DNA from: Capnocytophaga felis
Lineage (GTDB): Bacteria > Bacteroidota > Bacteroidia > Flavobacteriales > Flavobacteriaceae
Length of the DNA: 64,000 nucleotides
Direction of reading: 5' to 3'
Assembly (NCBI RefSeq): GCF_009684755.1
Contig: NZ_BLBC01000005.1
Coordinates: forward strand, 124,001-188,000
The notes under the pieces: model-generated
The model's input: only the letters and a program-made list of their open reading frames with translations
Told to the model about the DNA's origin: nothing
The model's database searches: none
In this document: piece by piece, positions 25,174 to 34,963 of the stretch
Layout: the number at the start of each line of letters is the position of its first letter
Position numbering within the stretch: the stretch's first letter is position 1
Translations under genes and position numbers: made by a program

Positions 25174-27588
25174 TCAGCTTCCTCTTTCAATAAGCCGAAG
25201 TATATCCCCAAAGATACCGCGTGCCGTAACGGCAGCTCCGGCTCCCGCCCCTTGAATAACGATGGGGTTATTTCCGTAAGATTCCGTATAGATTTCAAAA
25301 ATGGAATCAGCTCCCTTGACCTGACCTAACGCACTATCCTTAGGGACGGAAACTAATTTCACATCAAGTTTTGAAGTTTCAGTACTTTTCAAGTCTCCGT
25401 GAAGGTCGCCTATGTATCTAAGTACGTGATTGGGGGCTTGTTGTTCCTTAATCTTTCGGTATTCATCATCAAATTCATTCAATCTTGCCAAAAAGTCCTC
25501 AACGGTTCCTTCCTGCAGGTGTTTCGGAATCAAATTCTGTACGGATATTTGCTCGAACTCATTCTCCAAATCCAATTCACGGGCAAGGATTAGCAATTTT
25601 CTGCCTACGTCATTTCCGCAAAGGTCTTCACGAGGGTCAGGCTCCGTATATCCGTTATCGATAGCCGTACGCAATACCTCACTGAAAGGAACATCACTAT
25701 CCGAAAAGTTATTAAACAAATAGCTCAGTGTACCGGAAAAAATTCCTTTAATGCGTGTAATGTTTTCTCCCGAAAGATGCAATAACTTGATAGTATCAAT
25801 CAGCGGAAGCCCTGCACCTACATTCGTTTCATAAAGATACTGTTTTTGATTATTTTTGAGTACTTTCCGAAGTTTTTTATAGAAGCCGTATGAAACTGTA
25901 TTGGCTATTTTGTTAGCAGATACCAAATCAAAACCATTTTCTATCAACTGAATATAATTTTCGATAAAAGTTTTGCTTGCCGTTGCATCTACTGCGATTA
26001 AATTTTCAAGATGATGTTTTTTAGTGAACGTAATCAAATCTTCCAAAGTGTAAGGCGTGCTTAATTTTTCAAAACTTTCATATTCATTTTCGGTAACCCC
26101 TTTCGGATTGAGCAGGACTTTATTGGAATTGGCTACAGCAACAATTCTAAGGCTTATGTTCTTTCGGGTTAAAATGTCATCTTTAGCTTCAAACAGTTGC
26201 TTTATAAGTGTACCTCCTACCGTTCCCCTTCCGAAAATGACCAGATTCACTCGTTTTGAAATTGAGAATATTTCCCCGTGAATGACATTTAAAGCTTTTT
26301 GAAGTTGGTGATTATGCACAACGACGCTCACATTATTGCCCGTAACTGCATTATTAATTAAAAGAGGAATCACTTGATTGCGAATTAGTGCATTATACGG
26401 CTTATGGAACGTAGCCATATCTTGCCCTACGATGGAAATCACACCTACATTCTTCACAATAGATACTTCACTAACGTCTTTCGTATAGAAATCGGACTCA
26501 AATTCTTCTTCCAAAGCTGTTTTCGCCAATTCTGCGTCCTGATTTGATACCAAAAAACCTATCCCTCTTTCAGATGACCCTTGAGAAATGATACTCACAC
26601 TGATGTTCCGATGTGCCAAAGCCTTGAAAATACGGGCATCAACTCCTACCTTACCAAGTAGTCCCCTGCCTTCAAGGATTATCAAAGCATTTCCCTCCAG
26701 AACCGACAGGGAACGAATACCTTCTTCACTTACTTGCGAATGAATTAGTGTACCTGCATCATTGGCATTGAATGTATTGAGAATACGTAAGGGTATGTTT
26801 TTAGCTATAAGCGGAATGATAGTCTTAGCGTGCAATATGGTAGCTCCGAAATTTGCAAGTTCGTTCGCTTCCTGATAGGATAAGTGTCTGATAATCTCAG
26901 CCTCTGCCACCCAATCCGGATTGGCGGTATAAATTCCGTTCACGTGGGTGAAATTTTGCAATTCTTCAGCATTTAAAAAGTTGGCAAACAATGCCGCAGA
27001 GTAATTGCTCCCATTACGACCCAATGTAGTGGTTTCCCCTTTCTCTGTCGAGGCAATAAAACCCGTAATAACCGCTACCGTTCCTTTTGGCAACCGACTA
27101 AAAAAGTTTTGAGTCCTTTGCTCGGATATGTTTTCCTTAACTTGTGCATTTCCGAAATGGTCATCACTTATAAGGAGTTCCCTGCTATCCACAAAAACCG
27201 AGCGGATTTTTCTGTTTTCCAGCAAATGTGTTATCAATTTTGCCGAAATGATTTCTCCTTGTGCCAAAATTTGATCTTTTATCTTATTGCTGTAATCTCC
27301 CAGCAAGGACACGCCTTCAAAGAGCTTTTCAAGCAGTGCAAACTCCTGAGGAAAATCCAATGAATATGCCCGTTGATATTCTTTAAAGTTCTCAAGAAAG
27401 GGAATATAAGATTCTCCCAAAGCGGCTTTTTCCAATATCTCAAGCAGGTCATCGGTAGTGTTCCCTCTTGCCGACACCACCAATGTAATGTCTTCTCCCT
27501 GACTAATTTTTTGCTCTACGATGTTCAGTACTGTGTCAAGCCCTTTACCATTGGCTAATGACCTACCTCCGAATTTTAATATTTTCAT
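25174..27588 (-). CDS. thrA: Bifunctional aspartokinase / homoserine dehydrogenase
   Basis: This 804-residue enzyme catalyses the first and third steps from aspartate to homoserine. The aspartokinase domain (about 1-290) carries KFGGRS near the start, where KFGGTS is usual, and LGRNGSNYSA, where D is more common than N. Regulatory ACT domains follow (about 305-450). The homoserine dehydrogenase domain begins at FGRGTVGGTL (about 455) and includes SANKIANT, ETNVGAGLPLI and the C-terminal GAGAGAAVTARG. It is the last gene of metY-metX-thrA, 12 bases from metX. Confidence 0.92.
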   Translation of the reverse strand: MKILKFGGRSLANGKGLDTVLNIVEQKISQGEDITLVVSARGNTTDDLLEILEKAALGESYIPFLENFKEYQRAYSLDFPQEFALLEKLFEGVSLLGDYSNKIKDQILAQGEIISAKLITHLLENRKIRSVFVDSRELLISDDHFGNAQVKENISEQRTQNFFSRLPKGTVAVITGFIASTEKGETTTLGRNGSNYSAALFANFLNAEELQNFTHVNGIYTANPDWVAEAEIIRHLSYQEANELANFGATILHAKTIIPLIAKNIPLRILNTFNANDAGTLIHSQVSEEGIRSLSVLEGNALIILEGRGLLGKVGVDARIFKALAHRNISVSIISQGSSERGIGFLVSNQDAELAKTALEEEFESDFYTKDVSEVSIVKNVGVISIVGQDMATFHKPYNALIRNQVIPLLINNAVTGNNVSVVVHNHQLQKALNVIHGEIFSISKRVNLVIFGRGTVGGTLIKQLFEAKDDILTRKNISLRIVAVANSNKVLLNPKGVTENEYESFEKLSTPYTLEDLITFTKKHHLENLIAVDATASKTFIENYIQLIENGFDLVSANKIANTVSYGFYKKLRKVLKNNQKQYLYETNVGAGLPLIDTIKLLHLSGENITRIKGIFSGTLSYLFNNFSDSDVPFSEVLRTAIDNGYTEPDPREDLCGNDVGRKLLILARELDLENEFEQISVQNLIPKHLQEGTVEDFLARLNEFDDEYRKIKEQQAPNHVLRYIGDLHGDLKSTETSKLDVKLVSVPKDSALGQVKGADSIFEIYTESYGNNPIVIQGAGAGAAVTARGIFGDILRLIERGS

Positions 27589-27600
27589 TTGTTTTGATTG

Positions 27601-28566
27601 CTAAATTATTTCTCTCAAAATACTGTCTAACTGTTGATATTCTATCAGGAAAGCATCGTGTCCGTGTACGGAATCTATTTCGTGATAGGTAACTTTCTTT
27701 CCCATTTGTTGCAAAATGTGGTATGTTTCCCGATTCTCCTCAGGCACGAAGTACAAGTCGGAATTTGTTCCGATGATGTGAATTTGTGTTTTAACCTCAC
27801 TCATTGCACTTTCAAAGGAAGTTCTTCCTTGTGAAACATCAATCGATTTTACCAGCTGGTTCATCAATCGGTATGCTGTTAATGAAAATCGTTTTTCCAG
27901 CTTATCACCGTGATGAAAAAGCCACGTCTCTACATTATGAAGCGGAGCTTTATCTGTATTTATACTACGCTCAAACTTTATTTTAAACGACTTGGGAGAA
28001 CGATAACACAGCATCGCGTGCATACGGGCATCGTGCAACGGATTAGAAGAGTTCTCCAGAATTTGTTCCTGAATAAGACTGTTTGCTATAATCCAATCCG
28101 ATGACTTCCAATCGGTAGCTACAGCTATGAAATGTTGGAACAAATCAGGTGCGAGAGCCACCATCTCCCAAGCAATCCCCCCTCCTACCGAATTACCGAC
28201 AAGTGCAAAGCCTTTTTCTACTCCCAAATAGCTCAATCCCATCAAAAAAAGCCGAGCTACATCACGAGCTACCCATTCCTTAGGGTTTTCGATACGAAAC
28301 GTGTTCTGATACCCATTGCCCGGAATGTCAAAAGTTAATACAGTATATCGTTCCGTATCAATAGGTTTTCCTACTCCGACAGCCTCATTCCACCAACCAT
28401 TTTCACCCGTTACCTGCGAATTTCCCGTAAGTGCGTGATTAATCACCACTAAGGGTACCGTACCCAACTCAGGTCCAAAAACTTGATATTGCAGGGGCAA
28501 CTTTGGATATTTTCTTCCCGAAAATGTTTCAAAATTTAGTATTTCTATGTAAGGTTTAAGGTTCAC
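27601..28566 (-). CDS. metX: Homoserine O-acetyltransferase-like alpha/beta hydrolase (MetX family)
   Basis: The enzyme is expected to acetylate homoserine with acetyl-CoA, feeding the adjacent sulfhydrylase. From the GTG at 28566 it has 321 residues; the only earlier start is a TTG at 28617 and there is no early ATG. The alpha/beta hydrolase core shows NHALTGNS, the nucleophile elbow GNSVGGG, the Asp region GTNSDLYF and the MetX-specific VHGHDAFL with the catalytic His. It could in principle use succinyl-CoA instead. It is the middle gene of the metY-metX-thrA operon, which strongly supports this role. Confidence 0.85.
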   Translation of the reverse strand: MNLKPYIEILNFETFSGRKYPKLPLQYQVFGPELGTVPLVVINHALTGNSQVTGENGWWNEAVGVGKPIDTERYTVLTFDIPGNGYQNTFRIENPKEWVARDVARLFLMGLSYLGVEKGFALVGNSVGGGIAWEMVALAPDLFQHFIAVATDWKSSDWIIANSLIQEQILENSSNPLHDARMHAMLCYRSPKSFKIKFERSINTDKAPLHNVETWLFHHGDKLEKRFSLTAYRLMNQLVKSIDVSQGRTSFESAMSEVKTQIHIIGTNSDLYFVPEENRETYHILQQMGKKVTYHEIDSVHGHDAFLIEYQQLDSILREII

Positions 28567-28627
28567 GATTGGAAAAATTGATAGATTAAAATTGTAAAAG
28601 TCGATGCTTAAAATCAATTGCTAATAA

Positions 28628-29899
28628 CTAATTACTTTGAAAAGCAGCTTTTAAATCAGCTTTCAAATCCTCGATGTCTTCCAAGCCAACCGACAAACGG
28701 ATTAAATCAGGAGTTACGCCCGTCAATCTCTGTGATTCCTCGCTAAGTTGCTGATGTGTGGTACTTGCAGGGTGAATTATAAGCGATTTGGTATCCCCTA
28801 AATTTGCCAAAAGTGAGATGATTTTAACGCTGTCCACTACTTTTTTAGCACCTTCATACCCCGATTTCAGCCCGAAGGTAAGTAATCCGCTTTGTCCTTT
28901 AGGAAGATATTTTTCTACGAGCTTTTTATTTGTCTTATTCAGTGCAGGATAATTTACCCAAGCCACTTCGGGTTGTTCAGAAAGCCATTCTGCCAGAGCC
29001 AGTGCGTTCTCACTGTGTTTTTTCACCCTGATTTCAAGTGTTTCTAAGCTTTGAAGTATTTGAAAAGCATTAAACGGACTGAGTGCCGCTCCCAAATCAC
29101 GAAGCCCTTCTATGCGGACTTTGGCAATGAACGCCAAGTTACCCAATGCCTCGTGCAGTACCAATCCGTGGTATCCTACAGAAGGCTCTGTAAATTCGGG
29201 GAACTTTCCGCTACTCCAATCGAAATTTCCTCCGTCAATAATAGCCCCGCCCAAAGAGGTTCCGTTGCCTCCAATGTATTTCGTTAAAGAATGAATTACG
29301 ATGTTGGCTCCGTGTTTAATCGGGTTAAGCAAAGCCGGAGATGCTACCGTATTATCAGCAATAAGAGGGATATTGTGCTTTTTAGCTACCTCAGCAATTG
29401 CTTCAATGTCAAGGACGTCCAATTTCGGGTTACCCAATGTTTCTATAAAGATACATTTTGTATTCTCCTGAATTGCTTTATCGAAGTTATTAGCGTCTGT
29501 CGGCTCAACAAAAGTGGTGGTAATGCCCAATCGAGGTAGCGTAACGTTTAACAGATTATAAGTTCCTCCGTACAAACTGTTGGACGAAACGATATGGTCG
29601 CCAGTACGCAACAAAGTTAGGAATGTAGTGGAAAGTGCTGCCGTTCCGGAGGCTGCAACTACCGCCCCAACACCTCCTTCCAAAGCCGCCAAACGCTGTT
29701 CTAAAACATCATTAGTAGGGTTGTTCAATCGGGTGTAAATGTATCCACTCTCCGAAAGATTGAAGCGGGCAGCCGCCTGATTGCTATCCTCAAAAACATA
29801 CGAAACAGTTTGATAAATCGGGATAGCTCTGTTTCCGCCGTGTTGTTTAGCGTCGTATCCCGCGTGTAATGCTTGTGTGGCTGGTTTAAATTTACTCAT
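28628..29899 (-). CDS. metY: O-acetylhomoserine sulfhydrylase (aminocarboxypropyltransferase)
   Basis: This PLP enzyme makes homocysteine from O-acetylhomoserine and sulfide (direct sulfhydrylation). At 423 residues it fits MetY rather than the shorter MetB/MetC group. Visible motifs are QTVSYVFED, the phosphate-binding region ASGTAALS, the Asp pocket LIADNTVASP and the PLP lysine in HSLTKYIGG. It is the first gene of the leftward metY-metX-thrA operon and follows a full promoter at 30047-30076. No SAM riboswitch was seen in its leader of about 140 bases. Confidence 0.93.
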   Translation of the reverse strand: MSKFKPATQALHAGYDAKQHGGNRAIPIYQTVSYVFEDSNQAAARFNLSESGYIYTRLNNPTNDVLEQRLAALEGGVGAVVAASGTAALSTTFLTLLRTGDHIVSSNSLYGGTYNLLNVTLPRLGITTTFVEPTDANNFDKAIQENTKCIFIETLGNPKLDVLDIEAIAEVAKKHNIPLIADNTVASPALLNPIKHGANIVIHSLTKYIGGNGTSLGGAIIDGGNFDWSSGKFPEFTEPSVGYHGLVLHEALGNLAFIAKVRIEGLRDLGAALSPFNAFQILQSLETLEIRVKKHSENALALAEWLSEQPEVAWVNYPALNKTNKKLVEKYLPKGQSGLLTFGLKSGYEGAKKVVDSVKIISLLANLGDTKSLIIHPASTTHQQLSEESQRLTGVTPDLIRLSVGLEDIEDLKADLKAAFQSN

Positions 29900-30046
29900 A
29901 ATACTTAATGCGATTTTAAAATTATTTTCTGTTACATTGATTATTCTTTATATAAAAAAGAAAAGTTTTCTACACTTAAATATATAAATAAAATTATTTT
30001 CTTTATTTATATTCAAAACAAATTTATTTTTATTACAAATACAGAG

Positions 30047-30076
30047 CAAAGGTAGAAATATTTTTATTAAAAACAA
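30047..30076 (-). promoter_or_regulatory. Promoter of metY-metX-thrA
   Basis: On the minus strand TTG (30076-30074), a 19-base spacer and TAccTTTG (30054-30047) form a complete promoter about 150 bases before the metY ATG. Confidence 0.75.
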
Positions 30077-30205
30077 ATTTTTCTATTATTTTTTAACCAT
30101 AAAATATTTATTTCCATCAAAACAAAATAAACAAAAAAACTTTTCCACCCAAAACACAATATCCACAAAACAATCCTATCACTCATTTCAATTAATTTTT
30201 TAGCG

Positions 30206-30213
30206 TATCTTTG
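30206..30213 (+). promoter_or_regulatory. Promoter -7 box (TAtcTTTG) of the rRNA methyltransferase gene
   Basis: This TAnnTTTG element lies 19 bases before the ATG at 30233. Confidence 0.6.
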
Positions 30214-30232
30214 CATTCATATTTATTTTTTT

Positions 30233-31393
30233 ATGGAAAAGAATTATCCGATGTTGGCTAAAACTTTCTTTGGTTTTGAAGATATCTTAGCCACTGAATT
30301 ACAGAAATTAGGAGCTGCAAATGTGCAAAAAGGCGTACGAAGTGTATCATTTGAAGGAGATAAAGGGTTTATGTACAAAGCCAACCTCTGCCTACGAACT
30401 GCATTAAAAATCCTCAAACCGATTCATAAATTCACTATTCGCAACGAGAAGGATTATTATCAAAAACTATATGATTTCCATTGGGAAAAATATTTTGATG
30501 TAAAACAAACTTTTGCCATTTCTGTTACCTTGCAAACAGAACTATTCAACCATTCACAATATGTAGCTTTGCGTGCCAAAGATGCCATCGTGGACAGATT
30601 CAGAAATAAAATAGGAAAACGCCCTAATGTAGACACATTACATCCTGATTTACAATTACATATCCATATACAAAAAAATGAAGTCATCGTTTCTTTAGAT
30701 AGCTCAGGAGCGTCATTGCACCACAGAGGATATCGTTCAGTTACTAATATTGCTCCTATTAATGAGGTACTTGCGGCTGGCATTTTGCTGCTTAGTGGTT
30801 GGAACGGTCAGTCTGACTTTCTTGACCCAATGTGCGGAAGTGGAACGTTTCTCATTGAAGCTGCGATGATTGCGTGCAACATTCCTGCAAATATCCACCG
30901 AAGAGAATTTGCTTTTGAAAAATGGAATGATTATGACGCAGATTTATTTGAACTCATTTTTGATAGCTGTTTGAAAAAAACTCGTGAATTTCACCACTCC
31001 ATTATAGGATATGACAAAGCTCCGTCGGCAGTTGCTAAGGCTAAAGAGAATTTGAAGAACGCAAATCTTTCGGAATATATTGAAATACAGCAGAAAAATT
31101 TCTTCGAAAGCGAGAAAGAAAACAAAAACGCTCCTTTGCATATCGTTTTCAATCCGCCATATAACGAACGTTTACAGATTGATATTCCAAAATTCTATGA
31201 ATCTATCGGTAACACATTGAAAAACAATTATCCGAATACTGACGCTTGGTTTATCACCTCCAATTTGGAAGCATTGAAATATGTGGGTTTGCGTCCGTCA
31301 CGAAAAATCAAATTATTCAACGGGAAATTAGAAAGCCGATTGCTCAACTATAAAATGTACGAAGGAAGCAAAAAAGGAAAATACAACGAATAA
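30233..31393 (+). CDS. rlmL: THUMP-domain class I 23S rRNA methyltransferase (RlmL-type)
   Basis: This 386-residue protein methylates a guanine N2 in 23S rRNA, by analogy with the N-terminal half of E. coli RlmL. A THUMP RNA-binding domain lies in about residues 45-160. The S-adenosylmethionine-binding motif FLDPMCGSGTFLIEAAM follows (about 200), and the catalytic motif is NPPY (in FNPPYNERL). The RlmK half of the E. coli fusion is missing, as is usual in Bacteroidota. A strong terminator follows. Confidence 0.85.
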   Translation: MEKNYPMLAKTFFGFEDILATELQKLGAANVQKGVRSVSFEGDKGFMYKANLCLRTALKILKPIHKFTIRNEKDYYQKLYDFHWEKYFDVKQTFAISVTLQTELFNHSQYVALRAKDAIVDRFRNKIGKRPNVDTLHPDLQLHIHIQKNEVIVSLDSSGASLHHRGYRSVTNIAPINEVLAAGILLLSGWNGQSDFLDPMCGSGTFLIEAAMIACNIPANIHRREFAFEKWNDYDADLFELIFDSCLKKTREFHHSIIGYDKAPSAVAKAKENLKNANLSEYIEIQQKNFFESEKENKNAPLHIVFNPPYNERLQIDIPKFYESIGNTLKNNYPNTDAWFITSNLEALKYVGLRPSRKIKLFNGKLESRLLNYKMYEGSKKGKYNE

Positions 31394-31409
31394 AAGAAAA
31401 AGAACTTTC

Positions 31410-31447
31410 GGAATCCTGAAAAATAATTTTCAGGATTCCTTTTTTTT
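31410..31447 (+). terminator. Terminator after the rRNA methyltransferase gene
   Basis: A perfect 13-base stem (31410-31422 with 31427-31439) with a 4-base loop runs into eight T. Confidence 0.88.
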
Positions 31448-31477
31448 AATTACTTTCGCAGGGTAAAGTTTTTAAAA

Positions 31478-33898
31478 ATGAAGAAATTAATACCTCATTT
31501 CGTAGCTATCGGGCTATTTATTGTCATTTCATTAGCCTTCTTTTATCCTGTTTTACAAGGAAAAGCCATTTTTCAGAGCGACATTGTACAATACACGGGA
31601 ATGGCAAAGGAACGCAATGATTTTCGAGCATCCGAAAAAAAAGAATCATATTGGACGAATAGTGCCTTTGGCGGTATGCCCACATATCAGCTTGGAGCCA
31701 ATTATCCGTACGACTTCATAAAAAAAGTAGATAAAGCTATTCGTTTTTTGCCTCGTCCTGCTGATTATCTATTTCTTTATTTTATAGGTTTTTACATCTT
31801 ATTATTGACATTAAAAATTGATACCAGAACTGCGTTTTTAGGAGCTGTGGCGTTTGGCTTTTCTACCTACTTGATTATCATTCTGGGAGTGGGACATAAT
31901 GCTAAAGCACACGCAATAGGTTACTTTGCCCCAATTTTAGCCGGCATTCTATTGGTTTTCAACAAAAAATATTTCTGGGGAGGATTACTTACTGCCCTTG
32001 CCTTGGCTTTGGAAATCAATGCCAACCACTTCCAAATGACGTACTATCTGATGCTTTTGGTTTTTATTTTAGGCGGATTTATGTTATATAAATCCCTAAA
32101 AAACAAAACCATACCTCACTTTCTAAAAGCAAAAGCTGTACTTTTGGGAGCGGTAGTTTTAGGCTTGCTTTCCAACGCTACTTCTCTGTTGGCTACACAG
32201 GAATACACCAAATGGAGTACACGAGGAAAATCTGAACTGACAATAACCCCAGAAGGAACTCCAAAAACAAACAACGGATTATCAAAAGAATACATTACAG
32301 AATACAGCTACGGAATCGCGGAATCACTGAACTTAATTGTCCCAAGGTTATTTGGTGGCTCCAATAGTGAAACTCTGGGAGAAAGCTCAAATACATATCA
32401 ATTTTTGATAAAACAAGGGGCTCAGCCTTCACAAGCCCTTGATTTTGCCAACGCCTTGCCTACTTATTGGGGTAACCAGCCCATAGTTGCAGCTCCTGCT
32501 TACATTGGGGCTGTGATTTTTTTCTTATTTGTTTTATCTTTATTTTTAGTTAAGGGACATATAAAGCATTGGTTGTTAATTGGAAGCATTATGGCTTTGC
32601 TATTATCGTGGGGAAAAAATCTTAATTTCTTAACCGATTTTATGATAGATTATTTCCCTCTGTATGATAAATTCCGTGCTGTCTCCTCCATTCAGGTTAT
32701 TTTGGAACTATGCGTCCCGATTTTGGCAATGTTAGGTTTGTACCAATTTACGAAAAATAGTCCGGAAGAAAACAAAAAACCTCTATTCTATTCGTTATGT
32801 ATCTCTTTGGGAATCTTATTGTTTCTATTCCTAATAAAAGGATTTTTTGACTTTACGGCTGCAACGGATTCACTCTACGAAAAATACTATGGCAAGGAAG
32901 TTGTGGCAATGATTATGGAAGACCGCAAATCTATTTATACATCAGACCTCCTCAGGACAATTTTCTTTGTATTATTGACTACTTTGGCGTTATTTTTATT
33001 CCAAAATTCCAAAATTCCAAAATGGGGAATGCAGCTTGCGTTGTTATTGCTTATCATTCTGGATTTGGGAGGAGTTGCAAACCGATACGTAAATAGTTCC
33101 GATTTCGTTCAAGCTCGCCAAATGCTTCAACCTTTTCAAGTTACACAAGCAGACAGCCAAATACTTGAAGATGAATCCTATTTCCGTGTATATGAACCCG
33201 AAGTAGGAATTAACGGAGCAAGAACGTCTTATTTCCATCATTCTATCGGAGGATATCACGCCGCAAAACCCAAAAGACTACAAGAACTTTTCGAATACCA
33301 AATTTCCAAAGGAAATATGGAAATTCTTAATATGCTCAATGTCAAATACGTATTACTCAGAGACGAAAAAGGGCAATTGCGTCCGATGCAAAATGAAGAT
33401 GCTTTAGGAAATGCTTGGTTTGTAAATCAAATAAAAACTGTAAAAACCAATGATGAAGTAATGGCAAACCTTACCAAATTCAATCCTAAAAAGGAGGCAG
33501 TTCTTCTGAGTGATGACATCTTAAAAAGCGGATTTTCAGCAAAAAATGAATTCATAACGGATAGCACTGCAACCATTACGTTAAAAAGCTACCAACCAAA
33601 CAGATTAGTTTATGAAAGCAATAACCAACAGGCAGGATTTGCCGTTTTCTCAGAAATGCACTATCCTCACGGCTGGAAAACAACCATTGACGGCGAAGAA
33701 AAAGAACACTACCGCGTGAATTATCTGTTGCGAGGAATGACCATTCCAGCAGGAAAACACACAATTGTTTTTGAATTTGAACCTGAGGTGGTTACAACGG
33801 GAAGTAAAATTGCTTTGGCAGGAAATATCCTTCTTGTTTTATTACTTTTAGGAGGCATTTTTTGGGAAATTAAAGACAGAAAAAAATTGCAAAAATAA
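31478..33898 (+). CDS. YfhO-family polytopic membrane protein
   Basis: This 806-residue protein has about twelve predicted membrane segments through residue 560 and again at the very C-terminus. A soluble, probably extracytoplasmic domain lies between (about 560-775), including YRVNYLLRGMTIPAGKH. The N-terminal PVLQGKAIFQSDIVQYTGM and the loop GGMPTYQLG match the YfhO family. Members are related to glycosyltransferases of the GT-C type, and some glycosylate teichoic acids in Firmicutes; the acceptor here is unknown. A weak TActTTcG box lies at 31451-31458. The acyltransferase gene follows after 19 bases, so a joint role in modifying a surface glycan is possible. Confidence 0.8.
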   Translation: MKKLIPHFVAIGLFIVISLAFFYPVLQGKAIFQSDIVQYTGMAKERNDFRASEKKESYWTNSAFGGMPTYQLGANYPYDFIKKVDKAIRFLPRPADYLFLYFIGFYILLLTLKIDTRTAFLGAVAFGFSTYLIIILGVGHNAKAHAIGYFAPILAGILLVFNKKYFWGGLLTALALALEINANHFQMTYYLMLLVFILGGFMLYKSLKNKTIPHFLKAKAVLLGAVVLGLLSNATSLLATQEYTKWSTRGKSELTITPEGTPKTNNGLSKEYITEYSYGIAESLNLIVPRLFGGSNSETLGESSNTYQFLIKQGAQPSQALDFANALPTYWGNQPIVAAPAYIGAVIFFLFVLSLFLVKGHIKHWLLIGSIMALLLSWGKNLNFLTDFMIDYFPLYDKFRAVSSIQVILELCVPILAMLGLYQFTKNSPEENKKPLFYSLCISLGILLFLFLIKGFFDFTAATDSLYEKYYGKEVVAMIMEDRKSIYTSDLLRTIFFVLLTTLALFLFQNSKIPKWGMQLALLLLIILDLGGVANRYVNSSDFVQARQMLQPFQVTQADSQILEDESYFRVYEPEVGINGARTSYFHHSIGGYHAAKPKRLQELFEYQISKGNMEILNMLNVKYVLLRDEKGQLRPMQNEDALGNAWFVNQIKTVKTNDEVMANLTKFNPKKEAVLLSDDILKSGFSAKNEFITDSTATITLKSYQPNRLVYESNNQQAGFAVFSEMHYPHGWKTTIDGEEKEHYRVNYLLRGMTIPAGKHTIVFEFEPEVVTTGSKIALAGNILLVLLLLGGIFWEIKDRKKLQK

Positions 33899-33917
33899 AC
33901 AACAATCAATAAGTTAA

Positions 33918-34907
33918 ATGAAACGTAATGGGCTTATTGACCTACTCAAAGGGGTGGCTATTTTTTTGGTAGTTATGGGACACGCAGTACAATGGCTTTC
34001 CGGCTACGATACCTCAAACCGATTATTCATAGCCATCTACTCGTTTCATATGCCATTGTTTATGTTTTTGTCAGGATTTGTTTCTTTCAATTCAGAAAGA
34101 AAAGTAAAACTCGGCAAGCGATTTCAAGTACTTGTTATTCCGTTTTTTGCGTGTTTTTTGGTTCGTGAATTGATTTACAAATATCCGTATCACTTATCTA
34201 CATTTATTGATGATTTTCAACTACTTTTGTTCGACCCCTCAACTGGAAGATGGTTTCTGTGGATATTATTTTTTCTTTGTCTCTTATTATTTATAGCACT
34301 GAAAATAAGTAGAAATAACGAAGAATTGATTTTAATTGGAATGATTTTGTCATTAGCCCTTATTACGGGAATTTTCTTTACTTCAAAACCTTTTTATGGT
34401 CTGCCCGAACTGACTTGGTACTTGCTGTTTTTTACCTTAGGATATTTGATAAATAAACATCAACAAATTTTGTCAAAATATATAAACATTGCAGGATTGG
34501 TTAGTGTTTTTGCTTTTCCTTTGCTTGTTTCACTAATAAAAACATCAGGAAAAAATACTTTTCTGGAAGAAACTTCGTTTACTGAAACCACAAAAAATAT
34601 ACTATACGCACTTCATACATACGCTGTTGCCATTATAGGGATTTTTACTTTTTATTTCATTTTTGACAAATTGAATAGATTCAGTTTTAAAATCAAAAAT
34701 TATTTCATCTATTTGGGAAAACTATCTCTGGAAATTTATGTAACTCATTATTATTTTTACTTTTTAATAAAGTATTTTGAATCATCACAATATTTATACT
34801 TAAATGTACTTCTGTTTACGACATTAGCTATCTGCGGAAGTATTTTAGTTCAGTATTTTTTGAAAAAAAGTCCTCTACTTGCAAGAGTTTTATACGGAAA
34901 ATTTTAA
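33918..34907 (+). CDS. Acyltransferase family 3 membrane protein
   Basis: This 329-residue protein has about ten membrane segments. The N-terminal start RNGLIDLLKGVAIFLVVMGHAVQ holds the GH motif with the conserved His, and FHMPLFMFLSGF follows, both hallmarks of the membrane acyltransferase 3 family that O-acylates extracytoplasmic sugars. It is 19 bases after the YfhO-family gene and likely on the same transcript. The substrate is not identifiable. Confidence 0.82.
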   Translation: MKRNGLIDLLKGVAIFLVVMGHAVQWLSGYDTSNRLFIAIYSFHMPLFMFLSGFVSFNSERKVKLGKRFQVLVIPFFACFLVRELIYKYPYHLSTFIDDFQLLLFDPSTGRWFLWILFFLCLLLFIALKISRNNEELILIGMILSLALITGIFFTSKPFYGLPELTWYLLFFTLGYLINKHQQILSKYINIAGLVSVFAFPLLVSLIKTSGKNTFLEETSFTETTKNILYALHTYAVAIIGIFTFYFIFDKLNRFSFKIKNYFIYLGKLSLEIYVTHYYFYFLIKYFESSQYLYLNVLLFTTLAICGSILVQYFLKKSPLLARVLYGKF

Positions 34908-34911
34908 AAAA

Positions 34912-34943
34912 TAAAAGAGCAGACATTAAAAACATCTGCTCTT
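34912..34943 (-). terminator. Terminator of the GlsB/YeaQ-type gene
   Basis: A stem pairing AGAGCAGA with TCTGCTCT (arms within 34914-34923 and 34935-34943) is T-rich on the minus strand. It lies between the convergent acyltransferase and GlsB/YeaQ-type genes and may serve both. Confidence 0.65.
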
Positions 34944-34963
34944 CCTACATTAGTTAAAGTTTA

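Larger units (their letters stand above)
29900..30232. other. 333-base divergent promoter region
   Basis: This AT-rich gap between metY (leftward) and the rRNA methyltransferase gene (rightward) holds both promoters and no gene. The stretch 29900-30046 is the metY leader; its only ATG is followed at once by TAA, so there is no leader peptide, and no riboswitch core is apparent. Confidence 0.6.

Noticed and set aside
25174-27588. The aspartokinase motif reads KFGGRS instead of KFGGTS and GRNGSN instead of GRNGSD, hinting at a dead kinase.
   Set aside because: The rest of the kinase and ACT domains is intact, and I recall similar substitutions in Flavobacteriia homologues, so a lineage-specific variant is more likely than loss of function.
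20888-29899. The amino-acid biosynthesis block looks richer in G+C than its surroundings, suggesting transfer.
   Set aside because: I only sampled lines by eye, and other conserved genes in the window (the metalloprotease at 148, the receptor at 57975) are similarly rich. Without a proper sliding-window calculation this does not support transfer.
29900-30046. Possible SAM riboswitch or leader peptide upstream of metY.
   Set aside because: No conserved SAM riboswitch core is visible, and the only ATG in the leader is followed directly by TAA.
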